From NCBI GenBank assembly GCA_021234155.1, contig JAJEKV010000013.1, forward strand, positions 18,100,746-18,164,745: a stretch of DNA of 64,000 bases, in the 5' to 3' direction. Each line of letters starts with the position of its first letter. Within the stretch, counting starts at the first letter, position 1. The position numbers were made by a program, and so were the translations under genes. Of this stretch, positions 9,670 to 20,414 are shown in pieces. Below the pieces are notes generated by a model, which was not told the DNA's origin, did not search any database, and saw only the letters and a program-made list of their open reading frames with translations. This stretch comes from Isoetes taiwanensis. Its lineage: Eukaryota > Streptophyta > Lycopodiopsida > Isoetales > Isoetaceae.

Positions 9670-10870
9670 CATGTCTCGGCCCAAATTCTCTCCAAGCGTG
9701 CAACATTGCTCACAAACCTCCGGGTCTCCCTCTCATCACTAATCCAGAGCCCTATCCGCCTCAACTCGCACAACCTTACTTTCATACCCCCAAACATGCC
9801 TTTCATCCATCGGCCTTCCCGCCATACCGCTTTCACAACCATCATCTCCTACGGGTGGACAGGATATCCACATGTCTCTTTTGTTCCTCCCCGAATTTCC
9901 CTTTCCTACATTTCCCACCACTCTTCCCCGCTTACAACCTTACCGACCTCAAAACCAATGATCAAGCACCTCCAAGACCTCCACCTCAAAGAACCCTTCA
10001 TCGTGGTCTTCGTGCACCATGCCACCGCCAACTCCACCTCAATATCCTCACTATCATGTTCCCCGTCCAGCCCCAAAGACTTTTACCTCTACCTTCGTGA
10101 CCCTTAAGCCGACTTATCCTACCTTTGGCAACACGAAAGGCAAAACCCTTAGACCAAAGTGCTCGTGCCCACATGGAAGAATTTGAGGCTCAAGGTCCCG
10201 AATGGTCATGCGAACCTCAACCGAAATTCCACATCTTTTTCCACCACACCAAGCGTGGTTCCCTCATCAATGGCTCAATGTCCAACAAAAGCCACCGGAA
10301 ACAAGATTGGTCAAAATGAGAACCGCTTTTCTTTCTCACTATGGGACCACGGATGATGATCGCCTTCATCTCAAGCAACTCAATGACCTTCAACAAGAGC
10401 CCACGGAGTCTCCCAGTGGATTTTGCAGATCGACTTCACATTCTCGCCAAGAAAACTCAAGGAGTACCCCTACACGAGCCAGATCTTGGTCCGGTTTCTC
10501 CAAGGACTTCCTCCAGCCTATCCGCCTCATGATCAATACCCGCTACCAAGACTTTGGAACAAAGCTATCGATCTTGTCAATCACTCAACCAATGTTTCCT
10601 CCCGTGGCGCGGCTCTTCAGAGCTCCCTTTCATTCCACCCGCCATGGTTCCCCGTGATCGCTGTTCAACCTCAACACGCCAATCCGCTAGCCGCAAATGA
10701 TCTGGGTGCCATATCTGCAGTTATCAAGGCCACTTGGCTAATGAGTGCAACTCCACCAATGGCCCGCCATTGTAAAAGATGCAACATGTGCAATCATGCC
10801 ACCAAGAGTGCACTCGCACTCATCCTACACCTTCCCGCAACAAGATGGTTTATCAAGTGCAAACAACACC
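9670..10870 (+). pseudogene. gypsy gag (capsid and two zinc knuckles), frameshifted
   Basis: Pieces in different frames build a Retrotrans_gag capsid. HYGTTDDDRLHLKQLNDLQQ is at about 10341-10400, DFADRLHILAKKTQGVPLHE at about 10420-10480 and LQGLPPAYPPHDQYPLPRLW at about 10498-10557. A perfect C-x2-C-x4-H-x4-C zinc knuckle (CHICSYQGHLANEC) is encoded at 10707-10748. A second one follows from about 10771 (CKRCNMCNHATK, with the final Cys in the next frame). Gag packages the element's RNA into particles. The N-terminal part (9670-10200) is Pro/His/Thr-rich and poorly defined. Confidence 0.75.
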
Positions 10871-11799
10871 TCAAAGACTAATCGCAATATCGCCAGCCTC
10901 ACCACCGCAGCGCAACCCAATCAACTCTATCGCCAATAGAGCAACAACGGAACCCAACACACGCCCTCCTTTTGATCCTTCAAAGCTCGTTATCACCGCC
11001 AAGAATGGGGTCATACCACCACTTCAAGATGTCCTCAACTTCCACAAGTTCAGGTGCAGCTTCCCGCACAAATCAGACCATCGGTCCGCCTCACGCTTAC
11101 CAACTCGATTGCTAATGGCAAACAAGGCCCGGCCCTGTTCTTCGAAGCCACCTCGCTACCAAGAATCACGCTTATCAACCAGCTCCCCAATCAACCTCGA
11201 TGGATCAACAAGCACAGAAGAAATTTTTCAGGCTCTTAATCCTCCAAATTCAGCCATCAAATTGGGTTGGTTTGGTTTCATCGCCGCACTGTATGCCACG
11301 CCCTTAACCATTATTCCTAATGGCACGCAACCCGCCTTTGCCGCCGACACCATTCCTCATGAAGAAGAAAAAAGGTTCACTTTGCACCCGACTTGAGAAA
11401 CTCATGCCGCATGTTATGCCTAAAGTTCGCCAAAGCATTTTGAACCTCATGCAAGCCGCCGGCGTCGCGACGCTATTAATGTTCATGCCACCACTAGAGC
11501 TCAACAAAGACAAGAAGCACCTTCCACGCCTCAACCTCCACGCCTCGTGACATATCCAAATATCGCCAGCAGGGTTGACCTACTCAAAGAAGTTGCCGCT
11601 TTTTACCACGCGACTCCCGCACCTATGGATCCAGTAGAGATCCTTTTTCTCATGTGCCTCGAACTCCAAGAGGAGCTAGCAAAAATCAAAAATTCCTTTA
11701 AGTTTGGCCACAATTTTGAAACTCGCCCCGCTTCTCAAGGACCGCCACCCCTCCCCCGACCGCTTTGGTTGGGGCTGTTGCTACCTCTACCCCACCTGC

Positions 11800-12330
11800 A
11801 TATGCCACTCTGGGCAATCAACAAGTCAATCATGTTCAAATTGGATGGAGGTAGCTGTCAATCTCATCACGATAAACTCCGCAAAACAAATGGGCATCAA
11901 ACAACTCTATCGTGCCCCATATGACATCAAATTGGCCAATGGCCATATCACGACCTCAAGCGCCACGCCTTCTTCTTCACATCAACATTGGTGATCTCAT
12001 ATTCCCCTTGAATTTGGTGTTTGGAAGGCCGAGAAGATCCAGGTGATTATGAAATGTTGGTCGGCGCACCTTTTCCGCCAGCCAAGAGTATCCATTACCG
12101 GGCGACGGATCGCTTAGTCATCACATGGATGGTCACCTCAATGCCACCATGGACTTGGAAACAAAGGTAAAATCATTTCCGCCGACAATGCCAACCCTCT
12201 TCTTCGACACCGATTCTGGTGACGCCCAAATATCTATCATCGTTCGTTCCACCCGCGAAGTCCGCCTTCGCCATCCTACCCGGAATATGCCGATCCTTGG
12301 GGAGAAATGACTTTGATCAGGACCAGGTCA
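11800..12330 (+). pseudogene. gypsy aspartic protease region, decayed
   Basis: The active-site region is visible as LDGGS at about 11841-11855, where the family has DTGS or DSGS, followed in another frame by VNLITINSAKQMGIKQLYRA. The downstream flap-side motif resembles YEMLVGAPF near 12049, then ATDRLVITW near 12105. The change of the key Thr/Ser to Gly and the frameshifts indicate inactivity. The enzyme would process the Gag-Pol polyprotein. Confidence 0.6.
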
Positions 12331-12839
12331 GGCTGCTTTGCTTGACCCTTACCCGCTCCTTGCAATCGAATCCAATGTGTTGATCACTTTTCGATGTGAA
12401 CCTCCTGCCGCCTCAGATGTACACGCCGCCATGAAGCAACCTCTCGCTGATGAAACTCAGCCAACCTCTTTTTCACCACGCAGAGCCCACGCGATCCCGT
12501 TATGCTTCAACCTCCCCGCCACATTGTCCAGACACCTGGAAGTTATCCCCATATTCAGACTCGAAGTCGAGATTGTGGATGTAGGCAATAATCACCGTCC
12601 GAATTGTTTGCAAATCTTCCGACACCCTATCGTAATAGGCCGCCACGCCTTCAAAAGTTCAAACACATTTTCGCCGGAGCTACAGATCTTCTGGGATCAA
12701 CAAAACCTTGGGGAACTCACCATTCCTACCAAGTCCGATGCACGCCCAAAGATAGCAACGACAAGCATCGCCAACCCCACTACCGCGGATCGCGCCAAGG
12801 CGAAATTGACAAACTCCTTGATGCAGTTTGATCTATGAG

Positions 12840-13260
12840 GTCAAACATTCTCAATGGGTGAGCCCCATCGCCATTGCACTCAAACACAATGGTAAGATCC
12901 GGCTTTGCGTGGACTAACAAAAACTCAATCGCTACGAGCGCGATCATTTTCCACTTCCCTTCACGCACCAGGTTCGAAGAGGTTGCCGGACATGAGATGT
13001 ACTCCTTCATGGATGGTTTTTCCGCTACAATCGATTCCATCAAAGAATCTGATCAAGTCAAGACTACTTTCACCATCCCGTGGGGCACTTTTGCCTACAA
13101 GGTGGTTCCTTTTGATTATCAAACTCTCCATCCACGCTTTCAACGCATGATGCTCTCGCTTTTTCATGATTTTATGAAGGAAAATCCCTTCTTGCAAAAT
13201 TTTCAAGATGACTTCTCTCGCCTACGCCCCATGGGCTGACCATTTGATAAATTGGAACTC
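12840..13260 (+). pseudogene. gypsy reverse transcriptase, frameshifted
   Basis: Characteristic Ty3/gypsy RT blocks are spread over three frames. They are HNGKIRLCVD near 12888, then EEVAGHEMYSFMDGFS at 12977-13024, TIPWGTFAYKVVPF at about 13073-13114, FQRMMLSLFHDF at about 13139-13174, and the catalytic block FQDDFS at about 13201 in place of the usual F/Y-x-DD. This enzyme copies the element's RNA. Stops inside the blocks show it is not functional. Confidence 0.85.
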
Positions 13261-13479
13261 GCTCTTCAGAAATGTGATGAGTCCCAAGATTAGTCTCAAT
13301 CCTCGAAATGCACCTTTAAGGCCACTTCAGTGTGTCTCCGTTAGGACATGTGGTCAACAAAGCAGTATCACCACCGATCCCCGCCAAAATCACCAGGTGC
13401 TCAAGGCTCAAGCACCACCAATATCAAGGAAACACGCCTTTCTTGGGTAAGGTCAATTATTACCCACTTTCATTCCCGG

Positions 13480-13995
13480 ACTCAAAGAATTGCATCCCAT
13501 TCATAAACTCACGGTGATGAATCCACCTCGGCTTGGAATTCCCGGCGATGTCGCTTCCAACAGCTTGAAGCTCTTTGCTTACTCAGGCCCCGTTCTTGTT
13601 CCTCCTCAATGGGACAAGCCCTTTCATGTTCATGTCGATGTCTCGCCTTTGCTATTGAGCCGTTTCTTTCTCAAGAATATGATGCGCGACAATCGACAAA
13701 CCAAAACCGCCACGCCAAATGGAACTCAATTCTGAAAGCAACTACTACGCCCACGAGAGCGTGAAGCCTTGGGTTTAATTTTTTCAGGTCCAACGCCTCC
13801 GCCACTATCTTTTAGGCAAATAGATCAAATTTTTTGTTGACCACCAAGCACTCCTTTATTTGATCAACAAATCCACCATCGGGTCGCATTGCTCGTTGTC
13901 CTCCTTCAAGAATTTGCACCTTTTGAAATTGCTCACAAGGCGCGCAAATCTCATGTTGTCCCTGATTATCTTTCACGCATCCACACGATGATCCC
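13480..13995 (+). pseudogene. gypsy RNase H region
   Basis: DKPFHVHVDVS near 13614 matches the start of gypsy RNase H (KPF-VYVDAS). FFVDHQALLYLINKS at about 13830-13874 and ARKSHVVPDYLSRIHT at about 13942-13990 match the conserved VYTDHKAL-YL and RPG-H-VADALSR blocks. The frames are broken between blocks. Role by family: degrading RNA in the RNA-DNA hybrid. Confidence 0.8.
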
Positions 13996-14149
13996 TCCAC
14001 CGGGTCTCGCACACCTTTCCCCGACGCCAACTCTTTCTCGGGTCACGGAACACCACATTGGTTCCACGATTTTCAGCAAAGATTCCCTCACATGCGCTTC
14101 CAAATGAGGACGCCACGCCTTCTCCGCCCAGCCACAATCCGCCGACATC

Positions 14150-15340
14150 AATTTCTCCGCGAGGTCCGGACTACACCATGGTTGCATGCCATCTTTACAA
14201 AAGGGTAAGGATACCGCTTCTTCGACGCCGTGTTCTCCCTCATGAAGTCCCCCGATATTGTTCGAGAAGCCCATGAAGGGCTCGGTGGTGGTCATTTTCA
14301 TGGTGACACCACGCACGAAAAATTCTTCTTGCCGGTTTATTTTGGCCCACGCTTTCAAAGACGCCACGCCACGCCTCGCGATGTGTGATGCTTGCCAGCC
14401 GTGGACGCCCACCGCCCGCGGACGCTTCTACCCTTTGACGCCGGCCGCCACGCCACTTCCCTTCAACAAATGGGGCATGGATTTTGTGGGGACCATCGAT
14501 TCCTCCCGCTACGCACACCCGCGTCTGCCATTCTCGGTTCTCACCGACTACGCTACCAAATGGGCGGAAGCTTGTGCACTTCCGTAACAACACACCGCAA
14601 AGACCGCCAAGGTAATCTATCAACAAATCATCACACGATTCGGCCGCCCCCCCCTGGAGTCGGGTCGATCGTGGTGTCCATTTTATCAATCATACCATCA
14701 AGGAGCCGACGGATTATCTCCCCGATCCATCATCACAAGAGCACACCTTACTATCCTCAAGGGAATGGTTTGGCGTAAAGCACCAACAAAACTCGGGTCA
14801 CAATTTCAAGAAATTTTGTGACGCCAAGACCGACCGGGTAAAACCAAGCTTCCTACCGTTCTTTGGCTTACAATACTTGTTTCAAAATAGCTACTGGTCA
14901 CACTCCTTTTAAATTGGTTTATGGTCAAGAAGCTCATGCCTTTTGAGTACATTCTCCCAACTCTCCTCGCTTTCAACCGGCTCTTTAACTAATCGCCCTC
15001 ACTCAAAGAAAGGGTTTATCAATTGGAACAGCTTGATGAACTTAGAAGGGATGCTTATATTCGTTTCTTCATGGACAACGGTTGCAAAAATCTTTACATG
15101 ACAAACGCTTGAAGACAAAAAAACATTCAAGGAAGGAGATTTGGTTCTTCTTTATGATTCTCTGATAAAAATTTTCCCAAAAACTCAAGTTTTGATGGCT
15201 TGGCCCTTATCAAATTGCTCAAGGGTTCAACCCAGCGCTTTCCAAATTGGCTGAATTAGATGGCACCCATTACCTACACCGTTAATGGCTTTCCAAAACA
15301 TTTCATACCACGTAAAGTGAAAATCAACAAACGTGATACG
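14150..15340 (+). pseudogene. gypsy integrase with C-terminal domain
   Basis: The HHCC zinc-binding head is visible as HEGLGGGHFHGDTTHEKFF at about 14270-14326, followed by CDACQPWTPTARG near 14390. The catalytic core starts with KWGMDFVG at 14468-14491 (first Asp) and FSVLTDYATKWAEA near 14531, continuing to HHKSTPYYPQGNGLA at 14733-14777 near the third acidic residue. Then follow PFELVYG-like and YILPTLLAFNRLF segments (about 14895-14990), ERVYQLEQLDELRRDAYI at about 15009-15062 and the GPYQIAQ-like C-terminal domain to about 15330. Multiple stops. The order RT-RNase H-integrase confirms gypsy. Confidence 0.85.
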
Positions 15341-16320
15341 CCCTGCATTAATAAACACAACAGATAGTGTGACTAAACCAAATGCATATTTATATTATAG
15401 GTGGCATTTTTACAAAATGTGGGCACATAAATTTCAGTTTATTTCCTCCGCTTATGGGCACCGCCTCTATATACAAAAACGGCTCGTGAGCCATATCTAC
15501 TAAGTCCTAAGAAGACAAACCCTCTACTCCGGTTCGAGCGTAGGTGATACGCAGGATGTGGTACCGCTTGTGCTCGGTCCCAAATAAGCAAAGTAATCAC
15601 CTCCATCCCGCTGGTGTGGGGATCGGCATGCTCACCATGCCGCAGACACCACTGCGCCCATAGCAATGCCACCGATTGTGGCACCGCCAGAGGTCCGCAT
15701 AATCCATTTTGCACGCAATCCACCTGGCAGCTTGAAGGCATAGTGCATTTGTCATGCAAACCAAAGAGTTGTTTATACCGAAATCCCATCGGTGTCTCCG
15801 CTTCAACCTCTGCTTCTCTTATATAGCCAACCGAGGAACTCCCTGTCACGACGCGGACCAATCAAAAAATTCGGGCCAACGTGGTTGCAATGCAAGGTCA
15901 AGCACTAAATGGGGAATCTTTTTTCTCCGCCGATATCTAGCCATGGTACCTTCGACACCTTCGCTTTTAATGATATCCCACCTTGAGTTGCCAGATTAAA
16001 TGCCATTCCTTCTTTTCATACCATTCCGAACATTAATGTGTGTCCTTTGGCCACTGTCACATCCGATCATTCTCTCACGCCTCATCTCTACTGCTCATTG
16101 CTTCTCCCTTTGTTGTTCGGGACTTAGCCAAATTTTTGCCTCTCAATCCCCTCCTTGGCATCTTTTCGACACTGGCACCATCAACGGTTACAAGTTTAAG
16201 CCCTCATCATACCCCTTCGCCTCCATTTTCGCAGCCCTAAACCTTTTTCGTCTCTCTGCACCTTCGCCCCGTCCTCCGTTCTCCGTCTCCGCTTCTCCTT
16301 TGCATCACCGTTTTTTCTGC
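15341..16320. other. gypsy spacer between integrase and downstream ORF region
   Basis: No domain is recognised. A 140-codon open frame lies on the reverse strand at 15439-15861. Some Tat-lineage gypsy elements carry an antisense ORF in this position, but I see no recognisable protein feature in it. Confidence 0.35.
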
Positions 16321-19210
16321 TCTTTGCCATGGCTGCCCCAAAATTTCCTACACTTCAAGCTTCGCCCCGTGGAACCGCTCTTTTCGAAGTCAAGATCCTT
16401 CTTGGCGCCCACTTTCCGCCGAAGCCCTTGTTGGCCCGAATCGCGGAAGTCGCAGAACGCCAAAAGCTTTACTTTTTTTCACAAATGGAACTTCCGGCTC
16501 CAAATCCGCACCGGTTGAAGCAGTTCGCCACATCGTCAACAGCCCGCATGGATATACTACGCGGTCGATGGCACCACCATTTCACCCCATTACCTAATTT
16601 CCGAGGTATTCCATATCCCTTTGCAAACCCCCTTGTTTATCTTGGTCTGCCATCCGGGATCTAGATGTCACTAAGTTTGGTGCTCCCCGCTTATCAAGCA
16701 AACGTTATCGCCAACAATATTGACAAGCCCCATGAAACTTTTGTTAAGTTTTACGTGGGCGAAGTTCCTTTGGTATTCTATCAAGAACACCCATATCAAT
16801 AAGCCTTTCTATAATATGGTGATCATCGCTACTGCCCAACCACCACATTGATTGGCCCCAATTGTTATTCTACCGCCTTCTCCAAGAAGTTGACCGTCTT
16901 CGCTACCCCTTCTATCTCCTCAGTTTCCGTGGAGGCCATCTTCAAGCCCTCATCTGTCATTACTTTCCTCCCACACCTCCTCATTCTCATGATTCCACTC
17001 GGGCCGGTCCCTTCCTCGTGACTCACCAAGTCGGCACTTCACGCCCTTCTTCTTACGGTCATGTCAAAATTCCGCGACTCACATGTCAACACTGCCTCCT
17101 CCCACCACCACACCCTCTCGGCTTTTGTATCAAGATCGCCAGGATGTTCAAGCTGCTGCTCTCAAGATACAAGAATCCCAAGAAGCTCTCATGAATGGGG
17201 TTCAAATGGCCCTCGAGGCCTCCTCACGCGGTTCACGTGACCTTCAGCTACTACCATGCAAGTGAATACTCTCGAGACCCGCAAATAAGACAAGCAATTT
17301 GGCTCTTTTTACAGCCCGCGGAAGATCTCAAGGCTGCCCAACATCAGATTTCTCGCTTACCCGGTCAGCGTGCTCACTTGTGCACCACCCTTCCGTGAAT
17401 TATCCGGGAGCGGGTCAAGGCAAGAGAGACTCTCTTGGTTGACAAGGAAAAAAAATATTGCCAAACCGACCGGCCAGATACGAGCTCTCGGCATTACAAC
17501 ACTCAAGCTCAAGACCTTATAACGCTGGCGGACTCAAATTGCCTCTTTGGAAGCTCAAATTTCCACGCAAAACCTCTCGGCTCACATCTCTCAAGATCGC
17601 TACTTTACGAACAGGCTCAGAAACGTAAAAGTTCTTGATGACGCCGGGAGATTGCCAAGTTCCCGACTCACACGTTCTGGGCCATCCTCCTCCCATGTCA
17701 CAACTTCGAGAAACGGGTCCGCGACCGGCCACGCCTTCACGGTGAACAAGGAGAACCGGATCCGCGGATCTCGAACACCGCCTACAGTTATTCGGGGCTA
17801 TTGATGAGGCTCGAGCCAAACTTGAAGGCTATGTTACCATTGCTCTCAACCCGCTGTTGACTTCCCTATTCCTTTCCAGTTATTCGATTATGTGGTCGCC
17901 ACCGCCACCTCTTTCTTTCCTCGAAGCGGCATACGGCCTGATGGTCCCGCTGATGTTCCCCGGCGACCGCAGATTTTCTTCTGATCCGGGCCGACCTCTC
18001 GCTGTTGAAGACAAAGGTTTATTCGCGGCCCTTTTAGTCTTTGATCTCATTCACCGCGGACGATCCTGATATGATCACCTTCAGAGTTGTTCACCAATGG
18101 CGCACATTTTCATGATTTCTATCCGGCCGATACACGTGACAAATTTCGAGATGGGCCACATCAAACTTTCGTGGTGATCCCACACTTCAATGGTTGCTTT
18201 TGATAACAACCCTATCCGTCTCCATCATGATCGACACATGCTCTTCATCAAGAGTACATGCCGGAAGCTCGCCATCATTTGCCTCTCCGGGTGCCGAGGC
18301 GCCAAATGATAATGAAGTATCCGACATCCCGAGGATCTTCCCTTTGCACAAGTTTATATGCGCGACCTCGCAGTTATAATCAATCAAGGTTCTTTTCTCG
18401 ATAGCAAGACAATCCCCACGGGTTGGGATAGCCCTCCCAGAAATTCTCGCCCCGCTTCGTCTGGGACCATTGGTGCAAAGCTCTTGATCCGCTCTTGTCC
18501 GGTGAATTCGGGAGCAGTTTCAGGCAGCCCACGCCCACGGGCATGGTCCCTCTCCCTATGCTTCCCTGGTGTCCCTCCACGCCCCAGGTTCCTCACCTCG
18601 ACATGCCTCCCCTTTGGACCAAGGTCATGGATGGCCATCTTTGATGGACTCCCGGCCAGATCTCGGCGGATCTCCCGCGGGATCCCCGCTTTGTCGCCCC
18701 CAATTGGGAGGATGGTGCCACCCTTGATAACACTACTAATTGGATCTATATTCCCAATGAGCGTGGTTGGCAACATGCGATGATGCTCTTCATGGTCTTG
18801 ATACCTTCTTGCGGAATCGCCACCTCACCGAGATCCTTCACAGCATAATCGAGGTTTCGGTGGTGCTCTCAAATGCATCCCGGTCAGCTCTTTTTTAAAT
18901 CGGCGTCCCATCTTTTTTACTGCAATCCGAATGCCGCCACGGTGCCTTCGGTCTCGCACCCCGCCTTCTCATGGAGTGCCGGTTTGTTTTTCGAAGCCCA
19001 TCGCGCCCTTGAAGACATGGTGCTCTCATTTTCTCATTGACCCGATCCCGCCCCTCTTTGGCTCAACACTCCTCCCGCCTTCAAATGCGCCAGATCTCAT
19101 TGGCACTTACCATAATGGTGCCCGTCCTCCTCCCGTGAGGATCACTTTCAGACCGATGGCTTCCTGCCTCGGGAGACACTCCCTCCTTTTCTTCACCCGG
19201 AGTGTCGTTT
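16321..19210 (+). pseudogene. gypsy extra 3' coding region of unknown function
   Basis: Downstream of integrase, an ATG at 16329 opens MAAPKFPTLQASPRG..., a 111-codon frame. Coding-like pieces follow in shifting frames. They include RLRYPFYLLSFRGGHLQAL near 16894, a helical Gln/Ala-rich segment (QDVQAAALKIQESQEALMNG) near 17140 and another coiled-coil-like piece (IASLEAQISTQNLSAHIS) near 17533. A late helical piece is LDTFLRNRHLTEILHSI near 18797. Together they suggest a third protein with coiled-coil sections. Large plant gypsy lineages (Athila, Tat) have extra ORFs here, sometimes called env-like; I see no convincing membrane anchor or glycoprotein features, so I assign no function. Confidence 0.4.
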
Positions 19211-19218
19211 GGTGGGAG
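19211..19218 (+). promoter_or_regulatory. Polypurine tract of the gypsy element
   Basis: ggtgggag abuts the TG of the 3' LTR, the expected site for plus-strand DNA priming. Confidence 0.6.
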
Positions 19219-19807
19219 TGTTAGTCCCAGTGCCTCTGGGTACAGACTATTCATGCATACGACGGACCAAAGTCAAGTCCAAGGATCCACAGCATGTGCA
19301 CGGGCCGCCATCCAAGGCCCGGCAAAGGCAGACAGCCAGACCACCACACAAAAAAGCCCGGGTCTGCTACTAAGAGGCCATGCGACAAGTGATGACCCGC
19401 CACCGCCCGTGTCAACGCCGGCCAAGGATTCTAGGCACTTCAAGAGGCACCGCCAACATTCACAGAATCGGGCCCTCCTTCCGTGAGTCGGCACCCCAGA
19501 TCACCGAGTGTCTATATTGGGCCAAAGGCCATTGTACTATATATATGAGTAGAGCTAGCACATGAGTTTTAGATGAGTTTTGAGTCTTGTCTCTCTTCAG
19601 TCTTCTCTCGATTAGAGAGCTCATGTATGTTCATCATTGATATCAAGGAAGCTTATCATTTTCCTCTCATTGTTCTCTTTTTGTTCTCTTTTCTTCTTCT
19701 TGTTCTTTTTTGCAAATCCCGCTGACATAGTCCCCTCGGATTCTCTGATAGATCCAAGGGTCCTCACAGAGGGTCGTCTTGCGTGCGTTCAAACCTGACC
19801 CCAAACA
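19219..19807 (+). repeat. 3' LTR of the gypsy element
   Basis: Counterpart of 8889-9460; begins TGTTAGTCC and ends CCAAACA. The TATA-like actatatatatgag is conserved at about 19536. Divergence from the 5' LTR is mostly small indels and scattered substitutions in the first 300 bp. Confidence 0.9.
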
Positions 19808-19994
19808 AGATCCAACTGCCACTGATGATACCGAACTCTTTGGAGAAGAAGAAACACCTTCACGATCCAGTTTGTGGGCATCTTGAATGCTAATCTTTGG
19901 AGAATGTAGAGCGTATTCCCTTTCCACCATTGCCCTGTATTCCATTAGGATTACCAGAGGGGCGCTTGGAAGGACTACGAGTCGCTTTTGCCAT
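19808..19994 (-). pseudogene. LINE ORF1 N-terminal segment, cut by gypsy
   Basis: Reverse strand ATG at 19994 opens MAKATRSPSKRPSGNPNG, a basic Ser/Pro-rich start typical of nucleic-acid-binding gag-like proteins. A one-base shift then keeps an open frame (MVEREYALHSPKISIQDAHK...) up to the gypsy LTR at 19807. It is interpreted as the start of the ORF1 that continues at 8888. Confidence 0.5.
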
Positions 19995-20397
19995 CTCCAC
20001 TAAAAGGGGCCGAGATTTTAGAACTCTACAGTCCCCCACAACAGAGTAACTTCTGAAAAAATTAAACACCACTGAAAGAATCACTCCACGAGCTTTCCAA
20101 CGAGCCCAAGCTCACCTAAAACTGCCACCAAATGCAGGAGTTATGGCAAAAAGAAAATTGCAGCCAAACCCTAACACCGCCAATAAAGGGCCGGAATTGT
20201 CAGGCAATTTTCCGCTGCCAAAACAGTCTAATCATCATACAAACTACACATCAACAGAAAGAGGACGCAACGAGCTTTCCAACGAACCCAGAATCAGTCA
20301 AATCTGACATGGAAATCAAAAGTTATGTGCAAACGAACGGGGCTGAAACCCTAGGCGCCATCACCAACGCCCTTCAGCCAAAACCCCCGAGCACCTC

Positions 20398-20414
20398 CAG
20401 GAAAAACAATACTT
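20398..20414. repeat. Target-site duplication, right copy
   Basis: Exact copy of 6852-6868 at the 5' end of the reverse-strand LINE-like element. Confidence 0.85.

Larger units (their letters stand above)
8889..19807 (+). mobile_element. Ty3/gypsy LTR retrotransposon, 10.9 kb, two LTRs
   Basis: Two similar LTRs (572 and 589 bp) enclose 9.76 kb with gag, protease, RT, RNase H and integrase in that order on the plus strand, which defines Ty3/gypsy. LTRs begin TGTTAGTCC (CGTTAG in the left copy) and end CCAAACA. A purine tract, ggtgggag, lies at 19211-19218 directly before the 3' LTR. I could not identify a primer-binding site after 9460. Flanks are cgacc on the left and agatc on the right, so any 5-bp duplication has decayed. 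All coding domains carry frameshifts and stops, so the copy is dead. About 3.9 kb of extra sequence lies between integrase and 3' LTR, as in the large Tat and Athila lineages. It is inserted in the ORF1 of a LINE-like element. Confidence 0.9.
6869..20397 (-). mobile_element. ORF1-only LINE-like element, split by a gypsy insertion
   Basis: On the reverse strand the element runs from about 20397 (5' end) to the poly(A) tail at 6876-6869, and is bounded by a perfect 17-bp duplication. The 5' leader is 20397-19995, the coding region begins at an ATG at 19994, is interrupted by the Ty3/gypsy element (8889-19807), resumes at 8888 and ends with the stop at 7084. A 3' UTR of about 200 bp ends in AATAAAC...TCCTTC and A-run, the usual style of plant L1 ends. 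Without the gypsy insert the element is about 2.6 kb. There is no endonuclease or reverse transcriptase, so it must have moved with enzymes from another LINE, like the half-LINEs described in mammals. The leader contains a 16-bp direct repeat (acgagctttccaacga, plus strand) at 20088 and 20270. Confidence 0.75.

Noticed and set aside
14240-14689. 149-codon reverse ORF
   Set aside because: Shadow of the gypsy integrase, whose plus-strand motifs are unmistakable.
15439-15861. 140-codon antisense ORF in the gypsy element as a real gene
   Set aside because: Position fits antisense ORFs of some Tat elements, but no recognisable feature and surrounding decay make chance more likely; noted only as a possibility.
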